From positions 29,806-93,805 of the forward strand of contig NZ_FMCU01000014.1 of NCBI RefSeq assembly GCF_900091525.1: a stretch of 64,000 bases of DNA, written 5' to 3'. Under the pieces are notes generated by a model that worked only from the letters and a program-made list of their open reading frames with translations, had not been told where the DNA came from and ran no database searches. Source of the DNA: Micromonospora matsumotoense. Its GTDB lineage: Bacteria; Actinomycetota; Actinomycetes; Mycobacteriales; Micromonosporaceae. The translations under genes were made by a program, and so were the position numbers. Shown here one piece after another: positions 34,203-42,379 of the stretch. Numbering within the stretch: the first letter of the stretch is position 1; every line of letters begins with the position of its first letter.

Positions 34203-34946
34203 GTGGTCAGATCACGGCGCGGGACCGACGGCGGGGCCCGACTGCGTCGCGTCGCGTTGATCGGCATCGACGGTTCGGGCAAGACCACCCAGGCCTACCT
34301 GCTCGCCGCCGCGCTCACCTCGGCCGGCCGGCCGGCCACCTACCACCGCAACGCGAGCGGTCGGCGCTGGCTCGGCCGGGTCGCCCACCGGTTCGGCCGC
34401 ACCGACCCGCAGTTGCTGGTGGGCCGCACCGGGATGCTCGCCGTGGAGTCCGTGCTGCGCTGGCTGGCCATCGCCGCCGCGCTGCTCAGCTGCCTGGTGA
34501 CCGGTCGCACCGCGGTGATGGACCGTTACTCCGCCTGCCAGTACGCCAGCATCCGGGCGCACGGTGGGCAGCGGTGGGAGCGGCTGACCCGGGCCGGCTA
34601 CCGGGTCTTCCCCGCCCCACAGGTCACCTTCCTGTTGGCCGTCGACCCGGCCGAGGCGTACCGGCGGATCGAGCTGCGGGGCGAGGACCACGAGACGATG
34701 GGCTGGTTGACCGCCGCCGACGCGGCCTACCGGTCGCTGCCGGAGTATCCGGGCTTCGTGGTGGTCGACGCGGGTGGTGGGCCGGACGAGGTGTCCCGGC
34801 GGATCCGGGCGCACCTGGCGCGTTGGCTGCCGCCGGAGGAGGGGGCCGGGCCGGTGGTCGATGATCCGCCGGACGACACCGGGCCGTCCGCCCCGGCGAC
34901 CGACGGCGTCGCCCGGGAGCCGGTCGCCGCGCAGGCCCGACCGTAG
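34203..34946 (+). CDS. Thymidylate-kinase-like P-loop protein
   Basis: The 247-residue protein has a P-loop GIDGSGKTT, a DRY motif in TAVMDRYSACQYASI, and a lid region ELRGEDHETMGW, as in thymidylate kinases. It has long insertions and a disordered acidic C-terminus, so its substrate may differ from dTMP. The GTG at 34203 has no usable ribosome site, but TAGTCT at 34190-34195 could be the -10 of a leaderless mRNA. The long in-frame reading from 33552 is antisense to the nucleotidyltransferase and is rejected. Confidence 0.75.
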   Translation: MVRSRRGTDGGARLRRVALIGIDGSGKTTQAYLLAAALTSAGRPATYHRNASGRRWLGRVAHRFGRTDPQLLVGRTGMLAVESVLRWLAIAAALLSCLVTGRTAVMDRYSACQYASIRAHGGQRWERLTRAGYRVFPAPQVTFLLAVDPAEAYRRIELRGEDHETMGWLTAADAAYRSLPEYPGFVVVDAGGGPDEVSRRIRAHLARWLPPEEGAGPVVDDPPDDTGPSAPATDGVAREPVAAQARP

Positions 34947-35061
34947 ACCGAGGCGATTCCACCGGACCGGCGGAGGCGCGTCAGGCTGCGCAAATGGGAG
35001 TCTGTGCCGGAACGCCTCCCCGGTCGGGGGGATACTTCCTGTCGAATACGCGCGGTCGTGG

Positions 35062-35094
35062 TTGACGCTCGCGGCTCATGAAAGTAAGTTTCAT
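35062..35094 (+). promoter_or_regulatory. murRQ promoter with overlapping operator
   Basis: TTGACG (35062-35067), 17 bases, and TAAGTT (35085-35090) give a sigma-70-like promoter. TSS would fall at the GTG start codon (35097). The inverted repeat ATGAAAGTAAGTTTCAT (35078-35094, arms ATGAAA/TTTCAT) covers the -10, so a bound repressor would block polymerase. The adjacent RpiR-family gene is the likely binder. Confidence 0.65.
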
Positions 35095-35096
35095 CC

Positions 35097-36011
35097 GTGG
35101 CGAAGAGTCCGAAGATTTCTGCGAGTCACGAGCCGGGTGGGCTGATCGTCCACATCAGTGGCCTGCTCCCGTCGCTGTCCCCCGCCGAGCAGCGGGTCGC
35201 CCGACTGGTCGTCGCCAACCCGGCCGATGCCGCCCGACGGACCATCACCGACCTCGCCACCGCCGCCGAGACCTCCGAGGCCACCGTCATCCGGTTCTGC
35301 CGGTCGGTCGGCATGGACGGCTACCCGCAGCTGCGGATCCGGCTCGCCGCCGAGGCCGCCCGCCGGATCGAGCCGCCGGACGCCCGGGTGGTCGGCGGGG
35401 ACATCCCGCCCGGCGCCGACCTGGCCCAGATCATCGCCACCATCGCCTTCAACGACGCACGGGCCGTCGAGGAGACCGCCGAGCAGCTCGACCCGGCCGT
35501 CTGCGAGCAGGTCGTGGAGGCGATCGTCGGCGCGGGCCGGATCGAGGTCTACGGTGCCGGCGCGAGCGGATTCGTCGCCTCCGACTTCCAGCAGAAGCTG
35601 CACCGGATCGGCCGGATCGCGTTCTACTTCCCGGACGTGCACACCGCGCTGACCTCCGCCGCGCTGCTCGGCAAGGGCGACGTGGCGGTCGGCATCTCGC
35701 ACACCGGCACCACCTCGGACGTGATCGAGGTGCTCGAACAGGCCCGCGCCCGGGGCGCGGTCACCGTCGCGCTGACCAACTTCCCCCGCTCGCCGATCAC
35801 CGAGATCGCCGACTACGTCCTCACCACCGCCGCCCGCGAGACGACGTACCGCTCGGGCGCGATGGCGAGCCGGCTGGCCCAGCTCACCGTGGTGGACTGC
35901 CTCTTCGTCGGGGTGGCCGCCCGGAACCGGGCGCGGGCCCGCCGGGCGCTGGAGGTCACCGCCGAGGCGGTGCGAACACGCCGGGTGGGCGGCAGTCGGA
36001 GGCGCTCGTGA
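35097..36011 (+). CDS. RpiR/MurR-family regulator with SIS domain
   Basis: The 304-residue protein has an N-terminal RpiR helix-turn-helix (LSPAEQRVARLVVANP, TITDLATAAETSEATVIRFCRSVG). A SIS sugar-phosphate-binding domain follows (IEVYGAGASGFVASDFQQKL, VGISHTGTTSDVIEVL). It is paired with murQ, so N-acetylmuramic acid 6-phosphate is the likely effector, as for MurR. The GTG at 35097 is probably leaderless. The stop overlaps the murQ start (GTGA). Confidence 0.9.
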   Translation: MAKSPKISASHEPGGLIVHISGLLPSLSPAEQRVARLVVANPADAARRTITDLATAAETSEATVIRFCRSVGMDGYPQLRIRLAAEAARRIEPPDARVVGGDIPPGADLAQIIATIAFNDARAVEETAEQLDPAVCEQVVEAIVGAGRIEVYGAGASGFVASDFQQKLHRIGRIAFYFPDVHTALTSAALLGKGDVAVGISHTGTTSDVIEVLEQARARGAVTVALTNFPRSPITEIADYVLTTAARETTYRSGAMASRLAQLTVVDCLFVGVAARNRARARRALEVTAEAVRTRRVGGSRRRS

Positions 36012-36982
36012 CCACCGGCCGGACCGGGCCGGACGACAGGGCGGCGCAGCAGGGCAACGAGGGCGTGGTCGACCTGCGGCCGGTGGTCCGGGTCGGTGCA
36101 CCTACCGAACGGCGCAACCCGTACAGCACCGACCTCGACCTGATGTCGACGCGGGACGTGCTCACCGTCATCAACGACGCCGACCGGCGGGTGCCGGCCG
36201 CGGTGGCCGCCGTGCTGGACGAGATCGCGGTGACCGTCGATCTCGCGGTGACCGCCCTGCGCGGTGGGCACCGGGTGCACTACTTCGGCGCCGGCACCTC
36301 CGGCCGGCTCGGGGTGATCGACGCCGCCGAGCTGGCCCCCACCTTCAACTCGCCGCGCAGTTGGTTCTGCGCGCACCTGGCCGGCGGCCCGGACGCGATG
36401 TGGCAGGCCGTGGAGGACGCCGAGGACGACCTGCGCGGTGGCGCCGCGGAGGCCGCCAACTGCGTGGCCGCCGGGGACCTGGTGGTCGGGCTGGCGGCCA
36501 GTGGACGCACGCCGTACGTCCTCGGTGCGCTCGGTGCGGCCCGGGAGCGGAGTGCCTCGACCGTGCTGCTCTGCGCCAATCCGGAGGTCCGGGCGGCAGC
36601 CGAGGTCGACGTGGTCATCGGGGTCGACACCGGTCCGGAGGTGGTGACCGGGTCGACCCGGATGAAGGCGGGCACCGCGCAGAAGTTGGTGCTGAACACC
36701 TTCTCCACGGCGGTGATGGTGCGCCTGGGTCGGGTCTACTCCAATCTGATGATCGACATGGTGGCCAGCAACGCCAAGCTGCGGGGTCGCATGATCTCCA
36801 TCCTGGTCGAGGCGACCGGGTGCACCGAGGAGGTCTCCCGGCGTGCCCTGCACGAGGCCGACGGTGATCTGAAGACCGCTCTCGTCTCGCTGCTGTCCGG
36901 CGCCGAGGTCGACGTGGCACGGGCCGCGCTGGCGAGCACCGCGCACCAGGTCCGCGGCGCGATCGCCCTGCTCGCCTCCTGA
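36008..36982 (+). CDS. murQ: N-acetylmuramic acid 6-phosphate etherase
   Basis: The 324-residue enzyme removes the lactyl group from MurNAc-6-phosphate during peptidoglycan recycling. The SIS-domain motifs are typical: NPYSTDLDLMSTRDVL, YFGAGTSGRLGVIDAAELAPT, VVGLAASGRTPYVLGAL, and GSTRMKAGTAQKLVLNTFST. The GTG at 36008 overlaps the regulator's stop, so the pair is coupled. The N-terminus carries a short extra tail of about 35 residues. Confidence 0.94.
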   Translation: MTTGRTGPDDRAAQQGNEGVVDLRPVVRVGAPTERRNPYSTDLDLMSTRDVLTVINDADRRVPAAVAAVLDEIAVTVDLAVTALRGGHRVHYFGAGTSGRLGVIDAAELAPTFNSPRSWFCAHLAGGPDAMWQAVEDAEDDLRGGAAEAANCVAAGDLVVGLAASGRTPYVLGALGAARERSASTVLLCANPEVRAAAEVDVVIGVDTGPEVVTGSTRMKAGTAQKLVLNTFSTAVMVRLGRVYSNLMIDMVASNAKLRGRMISILVEATGCTEEVSRRALHEADGDLKTALVSLLSGAEVDVARAALASTAHQVRGAIALLAS

Positions 36983-37478
36983 CCCGTGCCGTCCCCGCCC
37001 CTGACGACCCGCCCGGTGCCGCTCCTGACCCCTTCCGTGGTGTCCCACCGGCGCGGACGCCGGACCGGGGTGATGGAGAACACCATGCCGCCGGGACGTC
37101 CGCCACAGCGCGGATTGTTGTTCCGGGCGTGGGGTAATCCAGGAGTGCCGGATGAACCGACCGGTCCACCGGCCCGTATCTGGCAGTGACCGGGATCGCA
37201 GCCGGATGGTGACGAGGGTCGCTCCGTGGCGGAGTGTGGCAATGGTGCGACACTCCGGAAGCGGACGATGACACCGCGTCCCGCCAGTGGTGATCCGGGG
37301 TCCGTCAGCTGCCCTCGGGGGCCGCTGACAGCAAACGTGGACCGGGCTTTCAGCTGGGACTCAGGCATTCGTGACACTTTCGACTCACGACATGGAATCC
37401 CCGACCCGTCTGAACTGTTGTGCAGGTGTCAGCACTGGTGAGCAGCGCGGGCGTTGCGGGGATGGCTGATGGACGTGG
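36983..37478. other. Intergenic region before the sigma-factor gene, 496 bp
   Basis: No protein-like frame is seen. The stretch is somewhat less GC-rich near its 3' end, where a SigR-type promoter (37394-37419) lies. It may hold further sigma-factor promoters, which I cannot assign. Confidence 0.5.
37394..37419 (+). promoter_or_regulatory. SigR/SigH-type promoter of the sigma-factor gene
   Basis: GGAAT, exactly 18 bases, and GTT fit the thiol-stress SigR consensus (GGAAT-N16-20-GTT) known in Streptomyces and its mycobacterial equivalent SigH. In both groups a principal-like sigma factor gene is a known target. The predicted mRNA start lies about 50-90 bases before the alternative start codons. 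Confidence 0.65.
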
Positions 37479-38468
37479 ATGGCAAGGAACCGGGCAACCG
37501 GCGCGAGCGAGGGGACCGTGGACACCGTGGACAAGAACATCGGCATGCGAACCGACGAGGTCGCCGAGGAGCGTGACCTGGTCGGCGTCTACCTTCACGA
37601 GATCTCCCGGACGCCACTGCTGGACGCCGCCAAGGAGGTCGATCTCTCCAAGGCGATCGAGGCCGGGCTCTACGCCGAGCACCTGCTCGGCGAGGACCGG
37701 GTTCCCGACGGGATCGACCGGGACGACCTGGAGCGGCTGGTCGTCGAGGGGGAACGCGCCAAGGATCTCTTCATCCGGGCCAACCTGCGGCTGGTCGTGT
37801 CGATCGCCCGCCGGTACGTGCGGTCCGGGATGCCCATGCTGGATCTGATCCAGGAGGGCAACACCGGTCTGGTGCGCGCGGTCGAGAAGTTCGACTACGA
37901 GCGCGGCTACAAGTTCTCCACCTACGCCACCTGGTGGATCCGTCAGGCGATCAGCCGGGCGATCGCCCAGCAGGAGCGGACGGTGCGACTGCCCGTGCAC
38001 CTGGTCGAGGACGTCAACCGGATGCGCAACGTGGCCCGTCAGCTCACCCGTGAGCTGGGCAGCGACCCGGAGCCGGAGCAGATCGCGGCGTCGCTGGGCG
38101 TCACCGTCGAACGGGTCAACGAGCTGCGCCGCTGGTCGCAGGACACCGTCTCGCTGGACACCCCGGTCGGCGACGACGGCGACACCAACCTCGGTGACCT
38201 GGTCGCGGACAGCGACGCCCCGTCACCGGAGGACATCGTCCTCACCGGGTTGGAGCGGCAACGCATCGAGGGTCTGCTCAACCACCTCGACGACCGGTCC
38301 GCCGGCATCATGCGGGCCCGGTACGGCCTGGAGGACGGGCGGGAGCACTCGCTGACCGAGGTCGCGTCGCGCTTCTCGCTCTCCCGGGAGCGGATCCGTC
38401 AGTTGGAGATCCAGGCGCTCGGCCGGCTGCGCGAGCTGGCCCGCGCCGAGGGCCTCCAGGCGGCCTGA
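37479..38468 (+). CDS. Group 2 sigma-70 factor (HrdD/SigB-like)
   Basis: The 329-residue protein has complete sigma regions 1.2 to 4.2. Landmarks are VGVYLHEISRTPLL (1.2), NLRLVVSIARRYVRSG and LIQEGNTGLVRAVEKFDY (2), KFSTYATWWIRQAI (2.4), and LTEVASRFSLSRERIRQLEIQALGRL (4.2 helix-turn-helix). It lacks the long N-terminal extension of the principal sigma factor, so it is a non-essential, stress- or development-related group 2 factor. The start is uncertain. ATG 37479 has no ribosome site, whereas GTG 37518 and GTG 37527 lie just after GAGGGGA, and the N-terminus may begin at either. Confidence 0.92.
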   Translation: MARNRATGASEGTVDTVDKNIGMRTDEVAEERDLVGVYLHEISRTPLLDAAKEVDLSKAIEAGLYAEHLLGEDRVPDGIDRDDLERLVVEGERAKDLFIRANLRLVVSIARRYVRSGMPMLDLIQEGNTGLVRAVEKFDYERGYKFSTYATWWIRQAISRAIAQQERTVRLPVHLVEDVNRMRNVARQLTRELGSDPEPEQIAASLGVTVERVNELRRWSQDTVSLDTPVGDDGDTNLGDLVADSDAPSPEDIVLTGLERQRIEGLLNHLDDRSAGIMRARYGLEDGREHSLTEVASRFSLSRERIRQLEIQALGRLRELARAEGLQAA

Positions 38469-38547
38469 CCGGCTCTCGCCGTGCGGCACCGACCCGTCGG
38501 TCCGGTGGCGTCGAAGCGGCTCGTCAGCTTCCTGAGCTGGTAGTAAT

Positions 38548-38596
38548 AACGGCGAACGGCCGGCGTCCGATAGGGGGACGCCGGCCGTTCGCCGTT
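38548..38596. terminator. Strong bidirectional terminator
   Basis: Perfect 21-bp arms beginning AACGGCGAACGG with a 7-base loop, between the convergent sigma-factor and NlpC/P60 genes. The AA/TT ends of the stem give it partial U-tract character on both strands. Confidence 0.85.
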
Positions 38597-38606
38597 GCCG
38601 TGCCGA

Positions 38607-39590
38607 TCAGCCGACCCGGCCGTAGCCGGCGATGCTCATCATGTTCATCTTCCGTTTGAGCACGTTGCGCCCTGCGCTCGGCGCGTCGATCACCTGACCG
38701 CCGCCCACATAGAGCGCGACGTGCCCCAACCCCGAGTAGAAGACCAGGTCACCGGGGCGCAGCTCGCCACGGCTGACCCGGGAGGTGGCGTTCCACTGCA
38801 TCGCCGCGTTGTGCGGCAGCCGCTTGCCGGCGGACCGCCAGGCGGCGAGGGTCAGGCCCGAGCAGTCGTACCCGTGGGGACCCTCGGCGCCCCAGACGTA
38901 CGGCTTGCCGATCGCCCCGTAGGCGTACCGCACCGCCGCGCCGGCGCTGCCGGAGACGGCCGGTGCGTCGGGTGCGTCGGGGGCAGCGGAACTCTTCGGC
39001 TTCTTCGCCGGGGCCTCGGTCGCCCGGCCGTACGCGGCCTGGCGCATCTCGTAGAGCTTCGCCAGGTCCTGTTCGATGCGCTTCTTGGTCTTGACGATCG
39101 CCCGGGACTGGGCGGCCTGCCGGGCCAGGGTGCTGTCGAGCCGGGCCTTCTGGTCGAGCAACGCCCGCTGATCGGCGGTGTACCCGTCGATCTGCTGCTG
39201 GCGGTGCCGGGTGAGCTGGTCGAGGGTGCCGAGCCGGTCGACCAGGGAGCCGCCGGCCGGGTCGAGGATCGCCTCGGCCGTGCGCAGCCCACCGGTCTTG
39301 TAGGCGGTGGCGGCGATCTGCCCCACCGCAGCCCGGCTCTGGGTGGCCTGGGCCTCCAGCGGGCCGATCCGCGCGTGCAGACCGGACGCGGTGGCCTGGT
39401 TCGTCTTGATCTCCTCGTTGAGCTTGTTGTACGACTCGACGATCCGTTCCAGATCCGCCGAGGACCTTTCGATCCTGGCGGTGAGGTCGGCGACCGATGG
39501 TTCGGCCCGGACCGGCGCCGACGGGGCGATCAACGCGGCCGACAGGCCGGCGACCGCCAGGGTTCGCAGCAGCATCCGTAAGGACGACAA
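38607..39590 (-). CDS. Secreted NlpC/P60 peptidase with coiled-coil domain
   Basis: The product has a signal peptide ending PVRA. A coiled-coil region of about 180 residues follows (IERSSADLERIVESYNKLNEE, ARLDSTLARQAAQSRAIV). A Pro/Ala linker and a C-terminal NlpC/P60 domain come last, with catalytic Cys in GYDCSGLTLAAW and His in GLGHVALYVGGG. It should cleave peptidoglycan stem peptides, like RipA-type enzymes. The start is unclear. TTG 39590 has a very good AGAGGAG site 10 bases upstream and gives a complete signal peptide, while ATG 39575 lacks a ribosome site. The product is about 327 residues. Confidence 0.9.
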   Translation of the reverse strand: MSSLRMLLRTLAVAGLSAALIAPSAPVRAEPSVADLTARIERSSADLERIVESYNKLNEEIKTNQATASGLHARIGPLEAQATQSRAAVGQIAATAYKTGGLRTAEAILDPAGGSLVDRLGTLDQLTRHRQQQIDGYTADQRALLDQKARLDSTLARQAAQSRAIVKTKKRIEQDLAKLYEMRQAAYGRATEAPAKKPKSSAAPDAPDAPAVSGSAGAAVRYAYGAIGKPYVWGAEGPHGYDCSGLTLAAWRSAGKRLPHNAAMQWNATSRVSRGELRPGDLVFYSGLGHVALYVGGGQVIDAPSAGRNVLKRKMNMMSIAGYGRVG

Positions 39591-40072
39591 GAGCGGAAGA
39601 CTCCTCTCCCACCGGTCACCGGAGGATGCTGACGCCCCCGGTGACACCGGCCGGGCCCGTCCGGATGGACGGCCGTTTACCGTGCCGGCCCGATCAACCT
39701 AACCTGTGGCGGGAGTGACGCGCAGACAAAGCCGCGGCGAATGTTGGCGGAGCGGTGCGGCGGGTCGTTGTGGCAGGTGACGCCGGTGGTGCCCGGCGGA
39801 CCGTCGGAACCGGGTTCTGGGCGGTTGGCGAGGAAGGTCTTATTCGTCGTTCCAGGCGGATACCGGTGCGGATCGGGCGGGTAAAGCCGGATAAAACCGA
39901 ATTGGTGGCCAGATGTCGGCGACGGTGCAGGTGGCGCCCGCCGGAACTGTCGGAAATCGGGGAGCGGGTCGGGCGTGCCGGCAACAGAATGGAGCCCCGG
40001 CCGGGAATCCCGCCGTGCGCAGGTCGCGTCGCGGTGGGACCCACCGGCCCCGTCGGCCCCTGGGAGGACGCC
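39591..40072. other. Intergenic region between NlpC/P60 and DUF6232 genes, 482 bp
   Basis: No credible gene is seen. It holds the hairpin at 39615-39645 near the NlpC/P60 ribosome site and presumably two divergent promoters. I looked for the ydaO (c-di-AMP) riboswitch, which often precedes such peptidase genes, and did not find its conserved core. Confidence 0.5.
39615..39645 (-). promoter_or_regulatory. Hairpin in the NlpC/P60 mRNA leader
   Basis: GTCACCGG and CCGGTGAC pair perfectly over a 15-base interval, with further GG/CC pairing inside. On the minus strand it lies just before the AGAGGAG ribosome site, so it could affect translation. Its function is not shown. Confidence 0.4.
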
Positions 40073-40588
40073 GTGCAGGCAGACCGCGCCAGCACCCGAC
40101 CGCCACGCTGGTCCCGACCGACCACCCTGCTGTACGCCCGGCCCGGGATCGTGGTGACCACCGAACGGTTCACCGCGGGCCGGAGCAGCTACGCCGTGGC
40201 CGACCTCACCCACCTGCGTACCGGCCGGGGGCCGCACGACCGGCTCGCCGCCCGGATCGTCACGCTCGCCGCCGTCGGCGCGGGCACGGTCGGCGTGCTG
40301 CTCGGTTTCACCGGTGGGCTGGAACGGCTCACCGCCGGGGCGTACCTGGGGCTGGGTGCGGTGTGCCTGCTGCCCGTGCTGCTGGTGCTGCTCGGGGACC
40401 GCTGGCGGCCACCGGCCCACGAACTGCACGGCCACTGCCTCGGCACCGAGCTGCTGCTGTTCAGCAGCGACGACCGGGAACAGTTCGACCAGGTGGTCGA
40501 GGCCCTGCACCAGGCCCGGGAACAGCACCGTTACCCCGACGCCGACGACCCGGCACCCACCGCCACCTACTGGCGACCCACCCGCTGA
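40073..40588 (+). CDS. DUF6232-type membrane protein, 171 aa
   Basis: The product begins with a polar N-terminus and a strand pair (TTLLYARPGIVVTTERFTAG, YAVADLTHLRT). Two membrane helices follow (RIVTLAAVGAGTVGVLLGFTGG, LGLGAVCLLPVLLVLLG), then a cytoplasmic tail with FSSDDREQFDQVVEALHQA. This layout resembles DUF6232 proteins, which have a PH-like fold interrupted by two helices. Function unknown. GGAGG lies 5 bases before the GTG at 40073, and the longer frame upstream is Arg-rich and rejected. Confidence 0.75.
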   Translation: MQADRASTRPPRWSRPTTLLYARPGIVVTTERFTAGRSSYAVADLTHLRTGRGPHDRLAARIVTLAAVGAGTVGVLLGFTGGLERLTAGAYLGLGAVCLLPVLLVLLGDRWRPPAHELHGHCLGTELLLFSSDDREQFDQVVEALHQAREQHRYPDADDPAPTATYWRPTR

Positions 40589-40636
40589 CGCAGTCCCACG
40601 CGGCCGCCCGGGGCGCAGGACGCCCGGCCGCTGCCT

Positions 40637-40736
40637 GCCCGGCGCGGGACGCCTGGCTACTGCCCGGCGCGGGACGCCTGGCTACTGCCCGGCGCGGGAC
40701 GCCCGGCTACTGCCCGGCGCGGGACGCCTGGCTGCT
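40637..40736. repeat. 25-bp tandem repeat, four units
   Basis: The unit starts GCCCGGCGCGGGACGCCTGG and ends CTACT. Four units occur in a row, and only two base changes are seen (one T-to-C in the third, one A-to-G in the fourth). It lies between convergent genes. Each unit contains the palindromic-looking GGCGCGGGACGCC, so it could fold. Confidence 0.9.
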
Positions 40737-40765
40737 TCCGGCGGAGGCACCCCGCCGGTGCGCGG

Positions 40766-41092
40766 TCAGAGGACGGCGGGCTCGGGGGTGCGGGGTCGCG
40801 CGGCGGTCAACTCGCGGGTCACCTTCCGCTCCGCCACGAACGACACGAACGGCACCGTGCCGGCGAGCATCACCAGCAGCATCCGCTTCAACGGCCAGTC
40901 CACCCGACGCCCCAGATCGAAGGTGGCGGCCAGATAGAGCAGATAGAGCCAGCCGTGCGCGGTGCCGACGACCGCCACCACGATCGGCTCGTCGAACACG
41001 TACTTCAGCGGCATGCCGATCAGGACCAGCACGGCCAGCGCCACGCCCACGATCCAGGCGATCACGCGGTACCGGGTAAGGGCTCCGCCCAC
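40766..41092 (-). CDS. DUF3817-family membrane protein
   Basis: The 108-residue product has three predicted membrane helices (VIAWIVGVALAVLVLIGMPL, VVAVVGTAHGWLYLLYLAA, MLLVMLAGTVPFVSFVAE), with the DUF3817 motif HGWLYLLYL. Function unknown. The start is GTG 41092 with an AGGACGG site. The downstream-neighbour gene on the same strand is also a membrane protein, and the two may be co-transcribed. Confidence 0.88.
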   Translation of the reverse strand: MGGALTRYRVIAWIVGVALAVLVLIGMPLKYVFDEPIVVAVVGTAHGWLYLLYLAATFDLGRRVDWPLKRMLLVMLAGTVPFVSFVAERKVTRELTAARPRTPEPAVL

Positions 41093-41116
41093 CGTCGTCC
41101 GTCCTTCCGACCGGCC

Positions 41117-41548
41117 TCAGCCGGGATAGTCGCCGGGCCTCGCGCCCGGATTGTCGTTCAACCAGGTCAGATAGCGGTTGTACGCGGCCAGGTCGGCGTC
41201 GTCCGCACCGTCGACCGGGGCGGCCGGCACCCGGGCGACCCGCACCGGACGGCGTACCGCCGGGGTGGTCGGTCCGGGGGTGGTCGCACCGGTCGGGATC
41301 GGCCCGGCCGGTGCGGCCGTCGGCGGCGACCCGGCGCGCGGGCCGCGCAGCGTGTGCCGCACCTCACGCCACCAGACGAAGACCACGAAGCCGGCGAAGA
41401 TCGGCCACTCCACCGCGTACGCCCAGCTCAGGGTGTTGCCGGAAGCGGCCCGGCTGATCTGCCACCAGCCCAGCGCCAGGAAGCCCGTCACCAGGACGAC
41501 CAGGGCCACGTGGCGGAGGATCCACGCCGGTGTCCAGAGCCGCTTCAT
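41117..41548 (-). CDS. Two-helix membrane protein, 143 aa
   Basis: The product starts MKRLWTPAWILRHVALV and has two membrane helices (ALVVLVTGFLALGWWQISRA, WAYAVEWPIFAGFVVFVWW). A Pro/Thr-rich linker and a conserved-looking C-terminal tail follow (DLAAYNRYLTWLNDNPG). The pattern is that of a family found next to DUF3817 proteins in actinomycetes. It has no known function. The ATG is at 41548. The upstream SURF1-like WW pair (GWWQISRA) is suggestive but too short for SURF1. Confidence 0.8.
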   Translation of the reverse strand: MKRLWTPAWILRHVALVVLVTGFLALGWWQISRAASGNTLSWAYAVEWPIFAGFVVFVWWREVRHTLRGPRAGSPPTAAPAGPIPTGATTPGPTTPAVRRPVRVARVPAAPVDGADDADLAAYNRYLTWLNDNPGARPGDYPG

Positions 41549-41677
41549 GCCGTCGAGGGTACCGGGACGGCACGGTGTCTCCGACGCGGCGTCGTAGCCA
41601 GCGCGCCGGTGGGTTTGGTGACACCCCCGCTGGGCAACCGTCTAGACACCAGCCCGGTCGAACCCGAGGGGGACGAC

Positions 41678-41998
41678 ATGACCGAATCAGCACACCGGTC
41701 CGGCGACGGCAGCCCGGAACAGCGCATGCCCGAGTGGGACGGCGACCACGTCCACCGCACCGCCACCGTGATCTCCGAGGCCGACGGCGAACTGCTCGGG
41801 GTGGACCCGGCGGAGCTCGGCGACGACGACCTGATCCGCGAGCTGCAGAGCCTGCACCGCACCCGGCTCGACACGCTCCGGCACGCCGCCGACTCGGCGC
41901 TCGCCAACCATCTGCGGCGCACCGCCGAGTTGGAGACCGAATACCTGGCCCGGCACCCGGGCCGCGAGGTGGACCCGCACCGGCTGCGGGGCGCGTGA
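41678..41998 (+). CDS. DUF6158-type protein, 106 aa
   Basis: The soluble acidic product contains LGVDPAELGDDDLIRELQSL and HRTRLDTLRHAADSALANHL, typical of the small DUF6158 family in actinobacteria. It is probably helical and cytoplasmic. GAGGGGG precedes the ATG at 41678. Its stop overlaps the start of the next gene by one base. Confidence 0.78.
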   Translation: MTESAHRSGDGSPEQRMPEWDGDHVHRTATVISEADGELLGVDPAELGDDDLIRELQSLHRTRLDTLRHAADSALANHLRRTAELETEYLARHPGREVDPHRLRGA

Positions 41999-42315
41999 TG
42001 GCCGCCCCCGCCGAGCGCGGCATGTCCGCGCCACCCGAGGTGGTGTTCAGCACCGCCACCGACCCCGACCGGATCGACGCCTGGTTGCCCGAGCCGCTGC
42101 GGGCCGACGGCGCGGCCCCGACCCGCCGGTACGACCACGAGCTGCGGGCCCGCTGGGACGGCCCGGACGGGGCGGCTGAACTGGAGGTCACGCCGGGCGA
42201 CGCCGGCGGTGCCCGGGTCCGGCTGGAACTGCCCGCCGGGTCGGCCGCCGGACTGGCCGACGAGTCCCTGGCCAACCTCGAACGCGAGGTCGCCGAGAAC
42301 CTGACAGCGGGCTGA
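41998..42315 (+). CDS. SRPBCC-like protein, 105 aa
   Basis: The product resembles a short START/SRPBCC fold: EVVFSTATDPDRIDAWLPEPL, then strands RYDHELRARWD and AELEVTPGDAGGARVRLEL, and a long C-terminal helix ADESLANLEREVAENL. Such proteins bind hydrophobic ligands. It is one-third shorter than usual for this family. Translation is coupled to the DUF6158 gene (TGATG). Confidence 0.7.
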   Translation: MAAPAERGMSAPPEVVFSTATDPDRIDAWLPEPLRADGAAPTRRYDHELRARWDGPDGAAELEVTPGDAGGARVRLELPAGSAAGLADESLANLEREVAENLTAG

Positions 42316-42379
42316 CCCGGCTCGTGCCCGATCGCACGACGAACCGCCCACTGACGCGAGCGACGAACGAGGAGCCCCG

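Noticed and set aside
39591..39754. ydaO (c-di-AMP) riboswitch before the NlpC/P60 gene
   Set aside because: Commonly found before such genes in actinobacteria, but I could not find its conserved core in this leader.
40637..40736. Possible CRISPR or origin iterons
   Set aside because: Contiguous repeats without spacers or a replication gene nearby.
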